The translations under genes were made by a program, and so were the position numbers. From the NCBI GenBank assembly GCA_035573895.1, contig DATLZR010000093.1, positions 1 through 32,000 of the forward strand: a stretch of 32,000 nucleotides of DNA, written 5' to 3'. Below the pieces are notes generated by a model, which saw only the letters and a list, made by a program, of their open reading frames with translations, was not told the DNA's origin and did not search any database. Position 1 is the stretch's first letter, and each line of letters starts with the position of its first letter. The DNA comes from Blastocatellia bacterium. Lineage in GTDB: Bacteria; Acidobacteriota; Blastocatellia; HR10. Positions 9,401 to 15,962 of the stretch are shown here, one piece after another.

Positions 9401-10147
9401 CTCGCGCCCAATAGCCCGGCCATTGATCGGGGGACCTCGCTGCATCCTTCGCTCAAAAGCTTGCTGGATCGGTTTCGGATTAAAGACAAGCCCTTGGGCC
9501 GGGGATATGACCTTGGGGCTTTCGAGTCCATTCCTCCGTTGCCGGCTTCCTCGCCCGCGGTCGCTTCGAGTTCTGTCCCAACAGCTACCGCTATCTCCGC
9601 TGTTGCTTCCACCGTTCCGCCTTCAACGGGCGACTCTGGATCTGACACCAGGATTAATTGCACCAGTAGCCCGAAGAATAATTCGGCTCTCCGGGTCCAG
9701 ATGTTTCGCCGCTATTTTAGCGCCATTAGCAGCTCCATTCGCTCGGTTCAGCCAGACGCTCAAACCGGCGCCAAGCCTGGAACGATAACAATCCCTGGAA
9801 GCGTGTACTCCCGGGTTTTCATCACTGATGACGTGCGTGGAGCACAGGCACGATTCCCTGGACTTTCGCACAGCCACTCAAGGCAAGCGGATCAGTTCGC
9901 GAAAATCCAGCGAGGGACGAACGTCCGTTTCCGTTCCCACGATCCGCCCTCGGTGATCAACCCAATAATAATTCGAGCCGCTTTCCACCTTGAACTCCTG
10001 ACCGGTGAGCGGGTCAACGACGTCTTCCACACCCAGCATAGCATTAGACCGTCGGCGACTGAGTTCGTCCTGCACCGACTGGCGGGTCCAGTACGTGTTG
10101 GAGATGATGTTGGAAATCTCTTGATGCGTTCGGGTGACAATCTGTGA
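6488..10147 (+). CDS. Secreted right-handed beta-helix protein with overrunning C-terminus
   Basis: The 1219-codon frame starts at an ATG with a good ribosome-binding site (GGAGGAG, 8 bases). It has a signal peptide (about residues 1-25, ending HAAAE) and a beta-sandwich-like region to about 185. A DUF1565/pectate-lyase-like parallel beta-helix opens with VSEQGRDTHDGRSPQRALRTI (about 195-215) and continues through many right-handed repeats (IRNVTIRRNAVHDV, VVIDGNHVYNI, HVFRNIFFNNG). It closes near residue 1010 with DRGTS and GYDLGAFES, the usual end of this fold. Such proteins bind or cleave polysaccharides; no catalytic set is certain here. A Ser/Pro/Ala/Thr linker follows (about 1015-1055), and then sequence of no recognisable family. 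The last 270 bases lie antisense over the end of the convergent gene, so the natural stop was probably lost by frameshift or rearrangement, and the true functional end is likely before about 9660. Confidence 0.8.
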   Translation: MWDRRRRSAFLLTVILCLAPLHAAAELAANGVVLQLSLAEGSPSDMEVERNQRDISILRLKLESTGGEAAVSALTLSRQGTPLASQDFWKVSIFDESRTPPIELASGDFDIDQQLNETLILRFRSPLRISPSTPRVLLLRADISYNATPGDTHRLEIRSLETQAAVRGLGLKSAEIRIRDFSCCGVGEPTRVLWVSEQGRDTHDGRSPQRALRTIAEAARRAQAGTAIYVMPGIYREENIAFAHDGTEERPILLTKAPNTDGAVVLRGSVHASDLAWEPVSPGTCPRLFPNALGDCLLGRIYSTSLTVTPDMAPRFIVELDEAGNFLRRYPLAREPDWTVPQDTPWKYNLLWWTASGSENTYSSRFLTDIEDDTTCEPNDECRSTEHGNLTSDFLGDLTGARIYIDGRDSYVQEAVIKSHNRRTGTVELHRPLLSDEDCASGRLPRDYCYANPIADYGGTYPPFGRWSKYYLEDKPQFLDSEGEWWYDRANRRLYFFAPRGVNPGTLNIEISVRDSAFIFGGKSHIVLENLTVEYYNGNLIRVSNLSIPREQTRNLIFHNLKLRGGFGGISVDASYGCWLRQNCDPQRDVPTDREYNIDGVRIEGSEIAWMDNAGIDISAYDHLYYSDVFHYPLIRNVTIRRNAVHDVYLHRSAPWGGGTPGIRFYPVADQVVIDGNHVYNIGSESVTFAETVVVQRETKVGSLLIADNVIEKACLHDGDCGALRFWGWPHDIFFEDVLIYRNKIMNTFGWDYLGFRNNIRNSWPPEYAPYAGGVGNYLDWGTNIHVFRNIFFNNGTGIGPFEGYRLGRVYYFNNTVVNSGRGLSLGFIGSEGVPPDKETVIKNNIFVASGEWAGEIAVLRRNEQENYTYQDLDYNLYYSYGFLPDTETRLHGLAKVARWTRRSCDGEVKWCWDGDDVYGSLRELRMAIPVWERHGLGDVNPMFRNYPTNYERHRGILNYTASDFVVPDLRLAPNSPAIDRGTSLHPSLKSLLDRFRIKDKPLGRGYDLGAFESIPPLPASSPAVASSSVPTATAISAVASTVPPSTGDSGSDTRINCTSSPKNNSALRVQMFRRYFSAISSSIRSVQPDAQTGAKPGTITIPGSVYSRVFITDDVRGAQARFPGLSHSHSRQADQFAKIQRGTNVRFRSHDPPSVINPIIIRAAFHLELLTGERVNDVFHTQHSIRPSATEFVLHRLAGPVRVGDDVGNLLMRSGDNL

Positions 10148-11389
10148 TGTAGCCGCCGTGAGATGCTGCTGCATCTGAACCCACTGGGGATTCAGTTGGA
10201 ACGTCGCGAGCAGGTGCTCCAGTGCCGCTTGTGCCTCGGCGACTCTGTCACTTGTGCTGAGGTAGCCGTAGAGTAGGTCCACATTCCATACCGCAATCTG
10301 ATACGCTTGCGATACTTTGGTAGCCGCGAAATAATAACCGTGCAGCGGCTGACCTTCCCGACGACAGGTGAAGGCGACTTCACCTGCCGTCCACCGGGTC
10401 GAGAATCCCGGCGCGCTGTATTGCCGCGCGATGGCATTGATGGCCTGCACGGCTTCGGGGCGACCGCGCGCATCAGTTATCTTCGCCTCCGTGCAGCCCC
10501 GCGCCGCCTTTGTCAGAGCATACTCCCGAGCAAAGTCTGTCCCCGCAACGTACTGCCTCACCATGAACGTGACGCCATACCCTGGTGAGTACCACGAGCC
10601 TTCACGGAATCCCGTCCATTCCAGCATCTGATTGGGAACGGCAAACCCCGGAATCTCCGCATCCCCGCCGGTGATGCGAATCTTCCCATCGGGGGAAGTC
10701 ACCTCCAGGGCCGGACGGACGTCAACTGAGGCGAAGCGGAACAGGCCACCGCTGGCCTTCCACCCTTCGGGAATTTCCACACTGAAGGCATTCTCGCGGG
10801 GATCCTGCCAGGTCACGTAGCGAAGGGGTCGCGGCTCCTCCGCTGGCGCCCCGATGAGGCGAAAGCTTTTCAGCAGTGTGGCGAACGTCTCCTCGTTCTG
10901 GCGATAGGCCGACCGGGGAGCAGCGAGCCCATAAACGTAGGCGGCTGTCCCCTTCGCGCTGGTGATCCAGGTCAGGAGCCCCATCGCCAGCCGATCCTGT
11001 TGGTGTCCCTGCATCTGAAGGGTTGTCGAGTTCACGGACTGTGGGGATTGCCAGCGGACATCGGGCCAGAATTTGACCACGAGATGCCGCAGCATCGCCG
11101 GGGCTGCCCGGGCCTCGAGCGCTCCAAAGATGAAGACCGGCCAGATGACAACCTGTTCCCCTTGATCACCTGCAATGAGAATCCGTCCCGACGAGCGATC
11201 CACCTGAACCTTCCAATTACGGGGCAGCTCAACGGAAAAACCGGCGGTATCTTCGAACTTAGTCCATCCCCGGGGCCGCTCGCTTCCTCCCTGACCGACA
11301 GACCAGTCGCCTCGACCCGCATGGTAAGCAATCCAGGCACCAAGAACAAAAGCGATTCCAAGAAGTCCCCACTTCGCGGATGGTTTCAT
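9878..11389 (-). CDS. Membrane-anchored protein with two PsbP-like repeats, unknown function
   Basis: The 503-residue product starts with a membrane anchor or signal anchor (about residues 6-24, WGLLGIAFVLGAWIAYHA) and is otherwise soluble and extracytoplasmic. Two related segments are visible: FEDTAGFSVELPRNWKV ... LLKSFRLIG (about 42-185) and DPRENAFSVEIPEGWKA ... LLATFQLNP (about 200-405). Both resemble PsbP/DUF1795-type folds. The C-terminal 100 residues contain a helical stretch and then LTGQEFKVESGSNYYWVDHRGRIVG. No enzymatic residues are evident. The ATG at 11389 has AAGGAGG nine bases upstream; the frame extends to 11413 but without support. The annotated C-terminus ends normally (LIRLP), which argues that this gene, rather than the overlapping plus-strand tail, is the genuine coding sequence in 9878-10147. 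Confidence 0.8.
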   Translation of the reverse strand: MKPSAKWGLLGIAFVLGAWIAYHAGRGDWSVGQGGSERPRGWTKFEDTAGFSVELPRNWKVQVDRSSGRILIAGDQGEQVVIWPVFIFGALEARAAPAMLRHLVVKFWPDVRWQSPQSVNSTTLQMQGHQQDRLAMGLLTWITSAKGTAAYVYGLAAPRSAYRQNEETFATLLKSFRLIGAPAEEPRPLRYVTWQDPRENAFSVEIPEGWKASGGLFRFASVDVRPALEVTSPDGKIRITGGDAEIPGFAVPNQMLEWTGFREGSWYSPGYGVTFMVRQYVAGTDFAREYALTKAARGCTEAKITDARGRPEAVQAINAIARQYSAPGFSTRWTAGEVAFTCRREGQPLHGYYFAATKVSQAYQIAVWNVDLLYGYLSTSDRVAEAQAALEHLLATFQLNPQWVQMQQHLTAATSQIVTRTHQEISNIISNTYWTRQSVQDELSRRRSNAMLGVEDVVDPLTGQEFKVESGSNYYWVDHRGRIVGTETDVRPSLDFRELIRLP

Positions 11390-11816
11390 CGTCGAAATCC
11401 TCCTTATCACCACGTGCGTCGCCGTCTTAATCTGCTTTGGCCGTTCGCCCTTCTCCCACCCTCACGGAGCTACCATTCTAACGTCTGGCAATTTCTCAGG
11501 CCATAGTGCAGGTTCTCTTGTCAGCTTCTTGTTCGTGCTTTGAGTTCTTTTGGCTCTCCGGTTTTCTCCGAGAAACATCGAAACTCAACTCATAAACTCG
11601 AGGGGGGCCGGGGGCGTGATGGAGTCGGTCACGCCACCATTTGCGAACTTCTCTCCGGAGATGTGCGCGACTTCGCGAGGATGTTTTCGGTCACAGCGAT
11701 GGATACTTCCCTACCCTGGTGCCACTCGGCTTTTTACGCCACTGTTTCTCGCTCCCTTCTGGAGTGAGGCCTCGCCATGACTTTTGTCGGCGTCACGTGC
11801 ACCTGCGCGAGCCTCC
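11390..11816. other. Intergenic stretch between kinase and 503-residue protein
   Basis: About 430 bases without a supported gene. The part near 11390-11500 should contain the promoter of the downstream minus-strand gene. Short frames in both directions have no ribosome-binding site or recognisable domain. Confidence 0.4.
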
Positions 11817-11836
11817 CTCCTCATGGCCCGGAGGAG
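11817..11836 (-). terminator. Hairpin just after the hybrid kinase stop codon
   Basis: A 6-bp inverted repeat (CTCCTC/GAGGAG, 8-nt loop) begins two bases past the kinase stop on the minus strand. No T run follows, so intrinsic termination is uncertain. Confidence 0.35.
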
Positions 11837-11838
11837 TT

Positions 11839-13641
11839 TCACCAGCAGGGGCCGTAATCGTCCATGTAGTCCTGTCGTACGACATTGTTTTCGCCTTTAT
11901 CGGGAGCCAATCGCGAGCGAGCCGAGGCGATATCCAGGCAAAGCCGCACGGTGCGACTGAGCGTGCGCAGATCATAAGGCTTATTCAATACACCAACGGC
12001 TCCCATCTGGAGCAATTCCGATGCTACCTCATTCCGACCATAACCGGTGACAAACAACACCCGTGTATTCGGACTCACCTGCCGCAACTGTTCCAGGACA
12101 TGCCGACCGTTCATCCGGGGAATCACCAGGTCCAGCAAAACGAGATCAAACTCCCCTCGATACCGACGATAAATCTCAACGGCCTCCGACCCATTCCTCG
12201 CCGTGAGCACCTCGTAGCCCAATGACTCCAGCAGCTTTTGTTCCAGTTCGAGAACCATCGGCTCATCCTCGACGACCAAAATGCGCTCGGTGCCTCGAGG
12301 GAATGTATCTTCCGGAAGCGAAAGCTCCGCTTTTTCAGCTACGGCCGCGCGGGGCAAAAAGATGTGAAATCGCGATCCTTGTCCGACGTTGCTCTCAACA
12401 TCAATCCACCCGCCATGCTCCTGCACGATCCGGTTGACGATAGAAAGCCCCAATCCGGTCCCTTTCCCCTTCCCCTTGGTGGTGAAGAACGGTTCAAAGA
12501 TGCGCGGACGGATCTCCGGGGGAATCCCTTGACCGGTATCGCTGACGGTGATCCGAACAAACGACTTCATCCGGCCAGTTGGAGAGCCACTGTTATCTCG
12601 CTCGGGGACATCCACCAGCTTTGTCTCAATCTCCAGGCGGCCACCGTTGGGCATGGCATCACGGGCGTTGACGGCCAGATTAATGAGTACCTGTTGCATC
12701 TGTGCGGGATTGGCTTCGACACACACGGTCTCCGCGACGGGCGCCACGCGAACCTCGATGTTCTCCGGCATCATCCGTTCAAGAAAGACCTTTAGTTCAT
12801 CCAGGCAGTCGCGCAGACGATAGGTTTCGCGTGGCGCGTCTGCCGGGCGGCTCAGGACGAGCATCTGTCGCACCAGTTGCCGGGCGCGATCACACAGTCG
12901 CAGCATCTCCTGCCACTTGCGTGACAGCGGATGCGAGCCCCCCATCTGCAGCCGGGCCAATTCGACGAACCCAATGATGGCCGCTAGAAGATTGTTGAAA
13001 TCATGAGCCGCCGCACTGGCCAGCATCCCGATGGTCTCCATCTTCTGAAGGTGAATATGCTGCTGCTGGAGAAGCTGGCAATGCTGGTGCTCCCGCTCGC
13101 ATTCCAACGCAAGCCCTAACCAGCGAGCAACGATCTCCAAGATCCAGACCTGCGGCTCGCTGAATTCCCCCGGACGGTCATCCAGTGCCCACACTACCCC
13201 CACTACTTCACCCACGGGGGTACGGATCGGCGTCCCAATATAAGACTCGATCTCCCAAGCTGTCAGCAAGCGATTCTCAGGAAACGCCTGATGTACTCCC
13301 CGGCAATAAAGCAGCGTCTGTTTCTGCTGCAGAACCTGAGCGGAAGGGTCATGCTCCAGCTCATAACGAACGCCGTGCTTGAGGTTGCCTCGCTCATAAA
13401 ACGCCAGGACTTCAAGAGCGTCACACTTACCCTTGCACTCGACTCCGGGGACTACTTCCTTTGGCGACGCCTCTTTCTCGATCTCTATCACCGACGGATC
13501 GACACCCACAAATACATATTTCATCTCCAGAACATCGGCCAGAAATTGAGCGGCCCGATCCATCAGGACATCCCGTCCCGCCTCCATCATCACTTGCTGT
13601 AGGTGAAGCAATTGCGTCTCGAACCAGTCTCTGTCAAACAT
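11839..13641 (-). CDS. Hybrid sensor histidine kinase (GAF, HisKA, HATPase, receiver)
   Basis: The 600-residue soluble signalling protein has no membrane segment. A GAF-like sensory domain occupies about residues 15-185 and includes a Cys pair (VECKGKC) and IGTPIRTPVGEVVGVVWALDD. The phosphoacceptor helix follows with AAAHDFNNLLAAIIGF (His213), then the ATPase domain with the N box (INLAVNARDAMPNGG), G1 box (DTGQGIPPEI) and G2 box (GTGLGLSIV). A C-terminal receiver domain has the acidic pair in ILVVEDE, phosphoacceptor Asp504 in LVLLDLVIP, and the Lys in LNKPYD. It would autophosphorylate and pass the phosphate to its own receiver and then to an unlinked partner. I chose the ATG at 13641 because the receptor-like domain begins there and AAGGGG lies eight bases upstream; the frame extends to 13884, but that extension is low-complexity and crosses a hairpin. 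There is no adjacent response regulator, so it is an orphan kinase. Confidence 0.9.
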   Translation of the reverse strand: MFDRDWFETQLLHLQQVMMEAGRDVLMDRAAQFLADVLEMKYVFVGVDPSVIEIEKEASPKEVVPGVECKGKCDALEVLAFYERGNLKHGVRYELEHDPSAQVLQQKQTLLYCRGVHQAFPENRLLTAWEIESYIGTPIRTPVGEVVGVVWALDDRPGEFSEPQVWILEIVARWLGLALECEREHQHCQLLQQQHIHLQKMETIGMLASAAAHDFNNLLAAIIGFVELARLQMGGSHPLSRKWQEMLRLCDRARQLVRQMLVLSRPADAPRETYRLRDCLDELKVFLERMMPENIEVRVAPVAETVCVEANPAQMQQVLINLAVNARDAMPNGGRLEIETKLVDVPERDNSGSPTGRMKSFVRITVSDTGQGIPPEIRPRIFEPFFTTKGKGKGTGLGLSIVNRIVQEHGGWIDVESNVGQGSRFHIFLPRAAVAEKAELSLPEDTFPRGTERILVVEDEPMVLELEQKLLESLGYEVLTARNGSEAVEIYRRYRGEFDLVLLDLVIPRMNGRHVLEQLRQVSPNTRVLFVTGYGRNEVASELLQMGAVGVLNKPYDLRTLSRTVRLCLDIASARSRLAPDKGENNVVRQDYMDDYGPCW

Positions 13642-13666
13642 AGGCCTATCCCCTTGTCTGTGAAAA

Positions 13667-13696
13667 TCACGGCTTGAGCACGGGCTCGGGCCGTGA
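13667..13696 (-). promoter_or_regulatory. Dyad-symmetric element upstream of the kinase gene
   Basis: A 7-bp perfect arm pair (TCACGGC/GCCGTGA) encloses a second pair (GAGC/GCTC) with a 4-nt loop. It lies 26 bases before the kinase start, so it could be an operator or a 5'-leader hairpin. No cognate regulator is identified. Confidence 0.4.
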
Positions 13697-13935
13697 AAAG
13701 CCATATTGAAAATTTCATCACCATCGGATCCACTGACAACACGAGCACTCCCCGGAATGCGCGGGGAGATCTGTCTCCTTCTGTGTCGCCTTTGACTCAC
13801 TTGAGAGCCTTTTTCCGACAGCATCTTCTTCCATTGCATAGAGCTAGCGCTGCATTCGCCCTCCGGCCATCTCTCCGCGAGCACCGGCCAGAGGCTACTA
13901 CGCCGGCTTTACCCTTTTTGCCCCTCTCCTCCATG
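13697..13935. other. Upstream region of the kinase, no gene seen
   Basis: This stretch should contain the kinase promoter on the minus strand. The open frames crossing it lack ribosome-binding sites and domains. Confidence 0.35.
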
Positions 13936-13942
13936 CACCTAA

Positions 13943-14040
13943 TATATTTTGCGTCCCGCCATTTTATTTGAGGCCGGGGAAGATTTTTTGAAAAAAATTT
14001 TTGCTCCCCCCTCAAATAAAATCGCCCGACGCAAAATATA
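13943..14040. repeat. 98-bp near-perfect palindrome
   Basis: The two 31-base arms (13943-13973 and 14010-14040) match in 28 positions when one is reverse-complemented; the mismatches cluster at two small patches. The core carries its own small palindrome (ATTTTTT-g-AAAAAAAT). Similarity weakly continues outward to about 13936 and 14049 (CACC near the ends). The arms are AT-rich (TATATTTTGCG, ATTTTATTTGAG) and unlike the surrounding GC-rich DNA. It could be a miniature inverted-repeat element, a strong bidirectional terminator, or a cruciform protein-binding site. No terminal duplication is obvious. Confidence 0.8.
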
Positions 14041-14054
14041 TATAGGGTGGATGA

Positions 14055-14196
14055 GGGCTGAGACCTTTCTGGGACAATGGAGCAAACGTGGGCTCAGGAG
14101 TGACAACTTACAGCTTCCAAGCGTGCTTGTGGCAGCCTCACTCCCCCCCCAATTCCGCATGGCTGCCCCCCTACAGCTCAGAAAAGGTCTCAGCCC
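14055..14196. repeat. Inverted-repeat-bounded structured element of about 140 bp
   Basis: The outer arms GGGCTGAGACCTTTCTG (14055-14071) and CAGAAAAGGTCTCAGCCC (14179-14196) pair with a single-base bulge. Inside, GGAGTGA (14097-14103) pairs with TCACTCC (14138-14144), and GGCAGCC (14131-14137) pairs with GGCTGCC (14161-14167). The last two pairings overlap in span and are mutually awkward, as in alternative folds. TTT follows the right arm. It could encode a small structured RNA on either strand, or be a second miniature element next to the palindrome. I do not recognise 4.5S RNA, tmRNA, RNase P or 6S motifs in it. Confidence 0.55.
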
Positions 14197-14477
14197 CTTT
14201 AAGATTTGCATTCGATCAGCAGGCTCGTTCTGGAGTTCGCCGCCCTTTTTACGAGAATCGCCCATGCGCTCATGCATGCCACGAGGAAGTGAAAACGAGT
14301 TCGCTCAACGGATAAAAAGGCCACCCGACAGTTTATTCGTTGGGATGATCGAAGGGGTTAGATTGAGTCAGTACAGCGCATGAAGCTTCGGGCTTTCAGC
14401 CTGTAACAGATTGCAGTTATTCATCTCAGATGCCCCCCACCAAAACGAACCAAACCACAAAAGGAGGAGGATAAAAA

Positions 14478-14654
14478 ATGACACTCATGCGATGGATCAT
14501 TCTTGCGTTGCTCATGAATCTGTTTCTGGCTCGTCCCGTTTTTGTTCCTCGCACCGATCTTCAGCCCATCGGCCAGGGGAATCAGGTGGAGGCAACCACA
14601 GATCCAATTATCGGCCCTGGATGCTGTGTCATGGGCCTTGATTGCTGCAAGTAA
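14478..14654 (+). CDS. 58-residue exported peptide with C-terminal double-CC motif
   Basis: This short gene is supported by a near-ideal ribosome-binding site (AAGGAGGAGG at 14461-14470, seven bases before the ATG) and a clean TAA stop. The product has a hydrophobic N-terminal segment (about residues 5-18, RWIILALLMNLFLA) that fits a signal or membrane anchor, a polar middle (about 24-42), and a cysteine-rich tail GPGCCVMGLDCCK (residues 46-58). Two adjacent Cys pairs separated by five residues could form disulfides, bind a metal, carry lipids, or be modified as in a processed peptide. No processing enzyme or paralogue lies beside it. It sits alone in a 2-kb region without large genes. I do not recognise the family. 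Confidence 0.65.
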   Translation: MTLMRWIILALLMNLFLARPVFVPRTDLQPIGQGNQVEATTDPIIGPGCCVMGLDCCK

Positions 14655-15006
14655 TTCCTGGTCAACAGCGCAAGATTTTTTGACATTTGCCATAAGCGCG
14701 GGGTGAGGCGGCGGGCAGTCGTTACTGGCTTGCATTCGGACCGTTAGGCCAGTTAGGGTTCGGATGAAAAGGTAAGGAGGCTCCGACCGGTTTAGGCGCT
14801 TCCGCATCCGGTTCAATCGCTCAAAGGTGTGAATGGCCCGGCGGTCCCGTCATCGTCCTGAGGTGGGCTGCCCGCGTGCGCGTTTCTGGAGTTTACCCGC
14901 GCTCACCCCAGGCCAGATTCGGACCGCCTGTTTTGCGGGCTCTCGAGCGAAATGGGGATTGACCTTTGGGCAAAGCCAACCCAGTTCACGCTGACGTATT
15001 TCCTAC
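14655..15006. other. Non-coding stretch downstream of the small peptide gene
   Basis: No supported gene. Weak hairpins occur, for example CATTCGGAC with GTTCGGATG near 14738-14770. A minus frame from 15298 to 14903 is open but lacks a ribosome-binding site and lies over repeats, so it is not called. Confidence 0.35.
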
Positions 15007-15237
15007 TGAGCCTGCAAGAGCAGGCGTTCGAGTCTAGCCTGAGGCGAAGTCCTGAGCCAGGCCCCATCAGAGGTTGATTTATTCCTTGAGCCTGCATCAG
15101 CAGGCAAGCAAGTCTAGACCGAAGTGAAGTTGTAAGCCGAGGCTCATTCAGGTTGTCGTGTTCCGTATTGAGCTCGCGGCAGCAGGCAACCGAATACAGC
15201 CTGGGGCGAGCAAAAATCGAGCCCCAGGACACCGGCC
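15007..15237. repeat. Three diverged tandem repeats of about 80 bp, each with a leading hairpin
   Basis: Units begin at 15007, 15087 and 15169 (80 and 82 bp apart; the third is shorter). Each opens with TGAGCCTGC-NNNN-GCAGGC or a variant, a 6-bp stem with a 4-nt loop in units 1 and 2, imperfect in unit 3. Shared downstream words are GAGTCTAGCCTGAGGCGAAG, AAGTCTAGACCGAAGTGAAG and CGAATACAGCCTGGGGCGAG, and each unit is preceded by a T-rich TTCC motif. Divergence between units is high, so the array is old. It has no clear reading frame. Confidence 0.7.
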
Positions 15238-15675
15238 CCACCCAATTCACCCCAAGTCCCATAGGGGGCCGGCCCATCGGCTGACGCTCACGGGCCAACG
15301 GAGAACATCATGCCCTTTGTCCTAATCCCCTTTGGGCCGCCCGCTCGTGCCCCATCCAGATTCTGACAGCCCCGGAAGCCCAAGATAGCGGGTGAGAAAA
15401 TTTTCCGACACTACGGCTCGCGCGATCTCATGAGACCCCCTGTGCCCTTAACTCAACGGCATAAGTCCTTCAGTTGTCCCCAATCGAGTTTGAGATTCGA
15501 CAGCTATCGTCCTCTTCATGAGAAGCCCTCTCATTGTGGATGATGCTACAAAGGCCACTTTATCCCCCTGGCCGCGCAGGCAGGACGTAAGAAGGCGGAC
15601 GCATCTAAAAACTAACACTGCGTTGAGGACGTGCGCAGGTAAAGCACGAAGAACGCTATAATGGCAGGCCCGCTC
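15238..15675. other. Non-coding stretch with an isolated TATAAT
   Basis: No supported gene. A perfect -10 hexamer TATAAT occurs on the plus strand at 15657-15662, but no matching -35 is seen at 16-18 bp. If used, it would give a transcript running antisense to the end of the CHAT gene. Confidence 0.3.
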
Positions 15676-15909
15676 TCACTCGCAAGATGCGAGCGGCAAG
15701 GGTACGGGCAATTGAAAATCTCTACAGGTCCTCCTGATCCCGCTTGCACCTCGCAGGGGAATTTCTGTGTCCCTTGTAAGATTAAGACCCTGTCCCTCGA
15801 TGACCAAACATGTCGCTCCTGACGGAGCTTGCGGCCCCTTGCAGTATACACATGTCTCCCCTGGACCGGAGTTCGCTGTCTGGAATCGGCAGATCAGGCT
15901 GAACCACAT
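15676..15909 (-). CDS. Possible 77-residue cysteine-containing hypothetical protein
   Basis: The frame begins at an ATG preceded by AAGG five bases upstream and lies 53 bases past the stop of the CHAT protein on the same strand. The product has six Cys (including CVYC) but no signal peptide, and matches no family I know. Two other minus frames are also open over the region, which lowers confidence. It may be a real small downstream gene or decayed sequence. Confidence 0.25.
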   Translation of the reverse strand: MWFSLICRFQTANSGPGETCVYCKGPQAPSGATCLVIEGQGLNLTRDTEIPLRGASGIRRTCRDFQLPVPLPLASCE

Positions 15910-15962
15910 TCACGCCTTGCACTACAGGTGGTAAATTCCCAGGGGGATCTTCAACACCCGCA

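Noticed and set aside
14055-14196. 6S RNA, 4.5S RNA, tmRNA or RNase P RNA
   Set aside because: The outer stem recalls 6S RNA, but the element is short and I cannot see the central bubble or other family motifs; the signature motifs of the other three are absent.
13949-14383. Plus-strand frame of 144 codons across the palindrome
   Set aside because: Both strands of the palindrome translate to similar peptides, which is a by-product of the inverted repeat, and there is no start signal.
15007-15237. CRISPR array
   Set aside because: The units are about 80 bp, contiguous and diverged along their length; there are no short identical repeats with unique spacers and no cas genes.
14903-15298. Minus-strand 131-codon frame
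   Set aside because: It crosses the tandem repeats, has no ribosome-binding site, and its internal similarity (VNWVG twice) comes from repeated DNA.
15657-15662. Promoter at a perfect TATAAT
   Set aside because: No -35 element at suitable spacing and no recognisable transcript downstream, so it is only noted.
15788-15932. Plus-strand 44-codon frame
   Set aside because: No ribosome-binding site and it lies antisense to another doubtful frame; not supportable.
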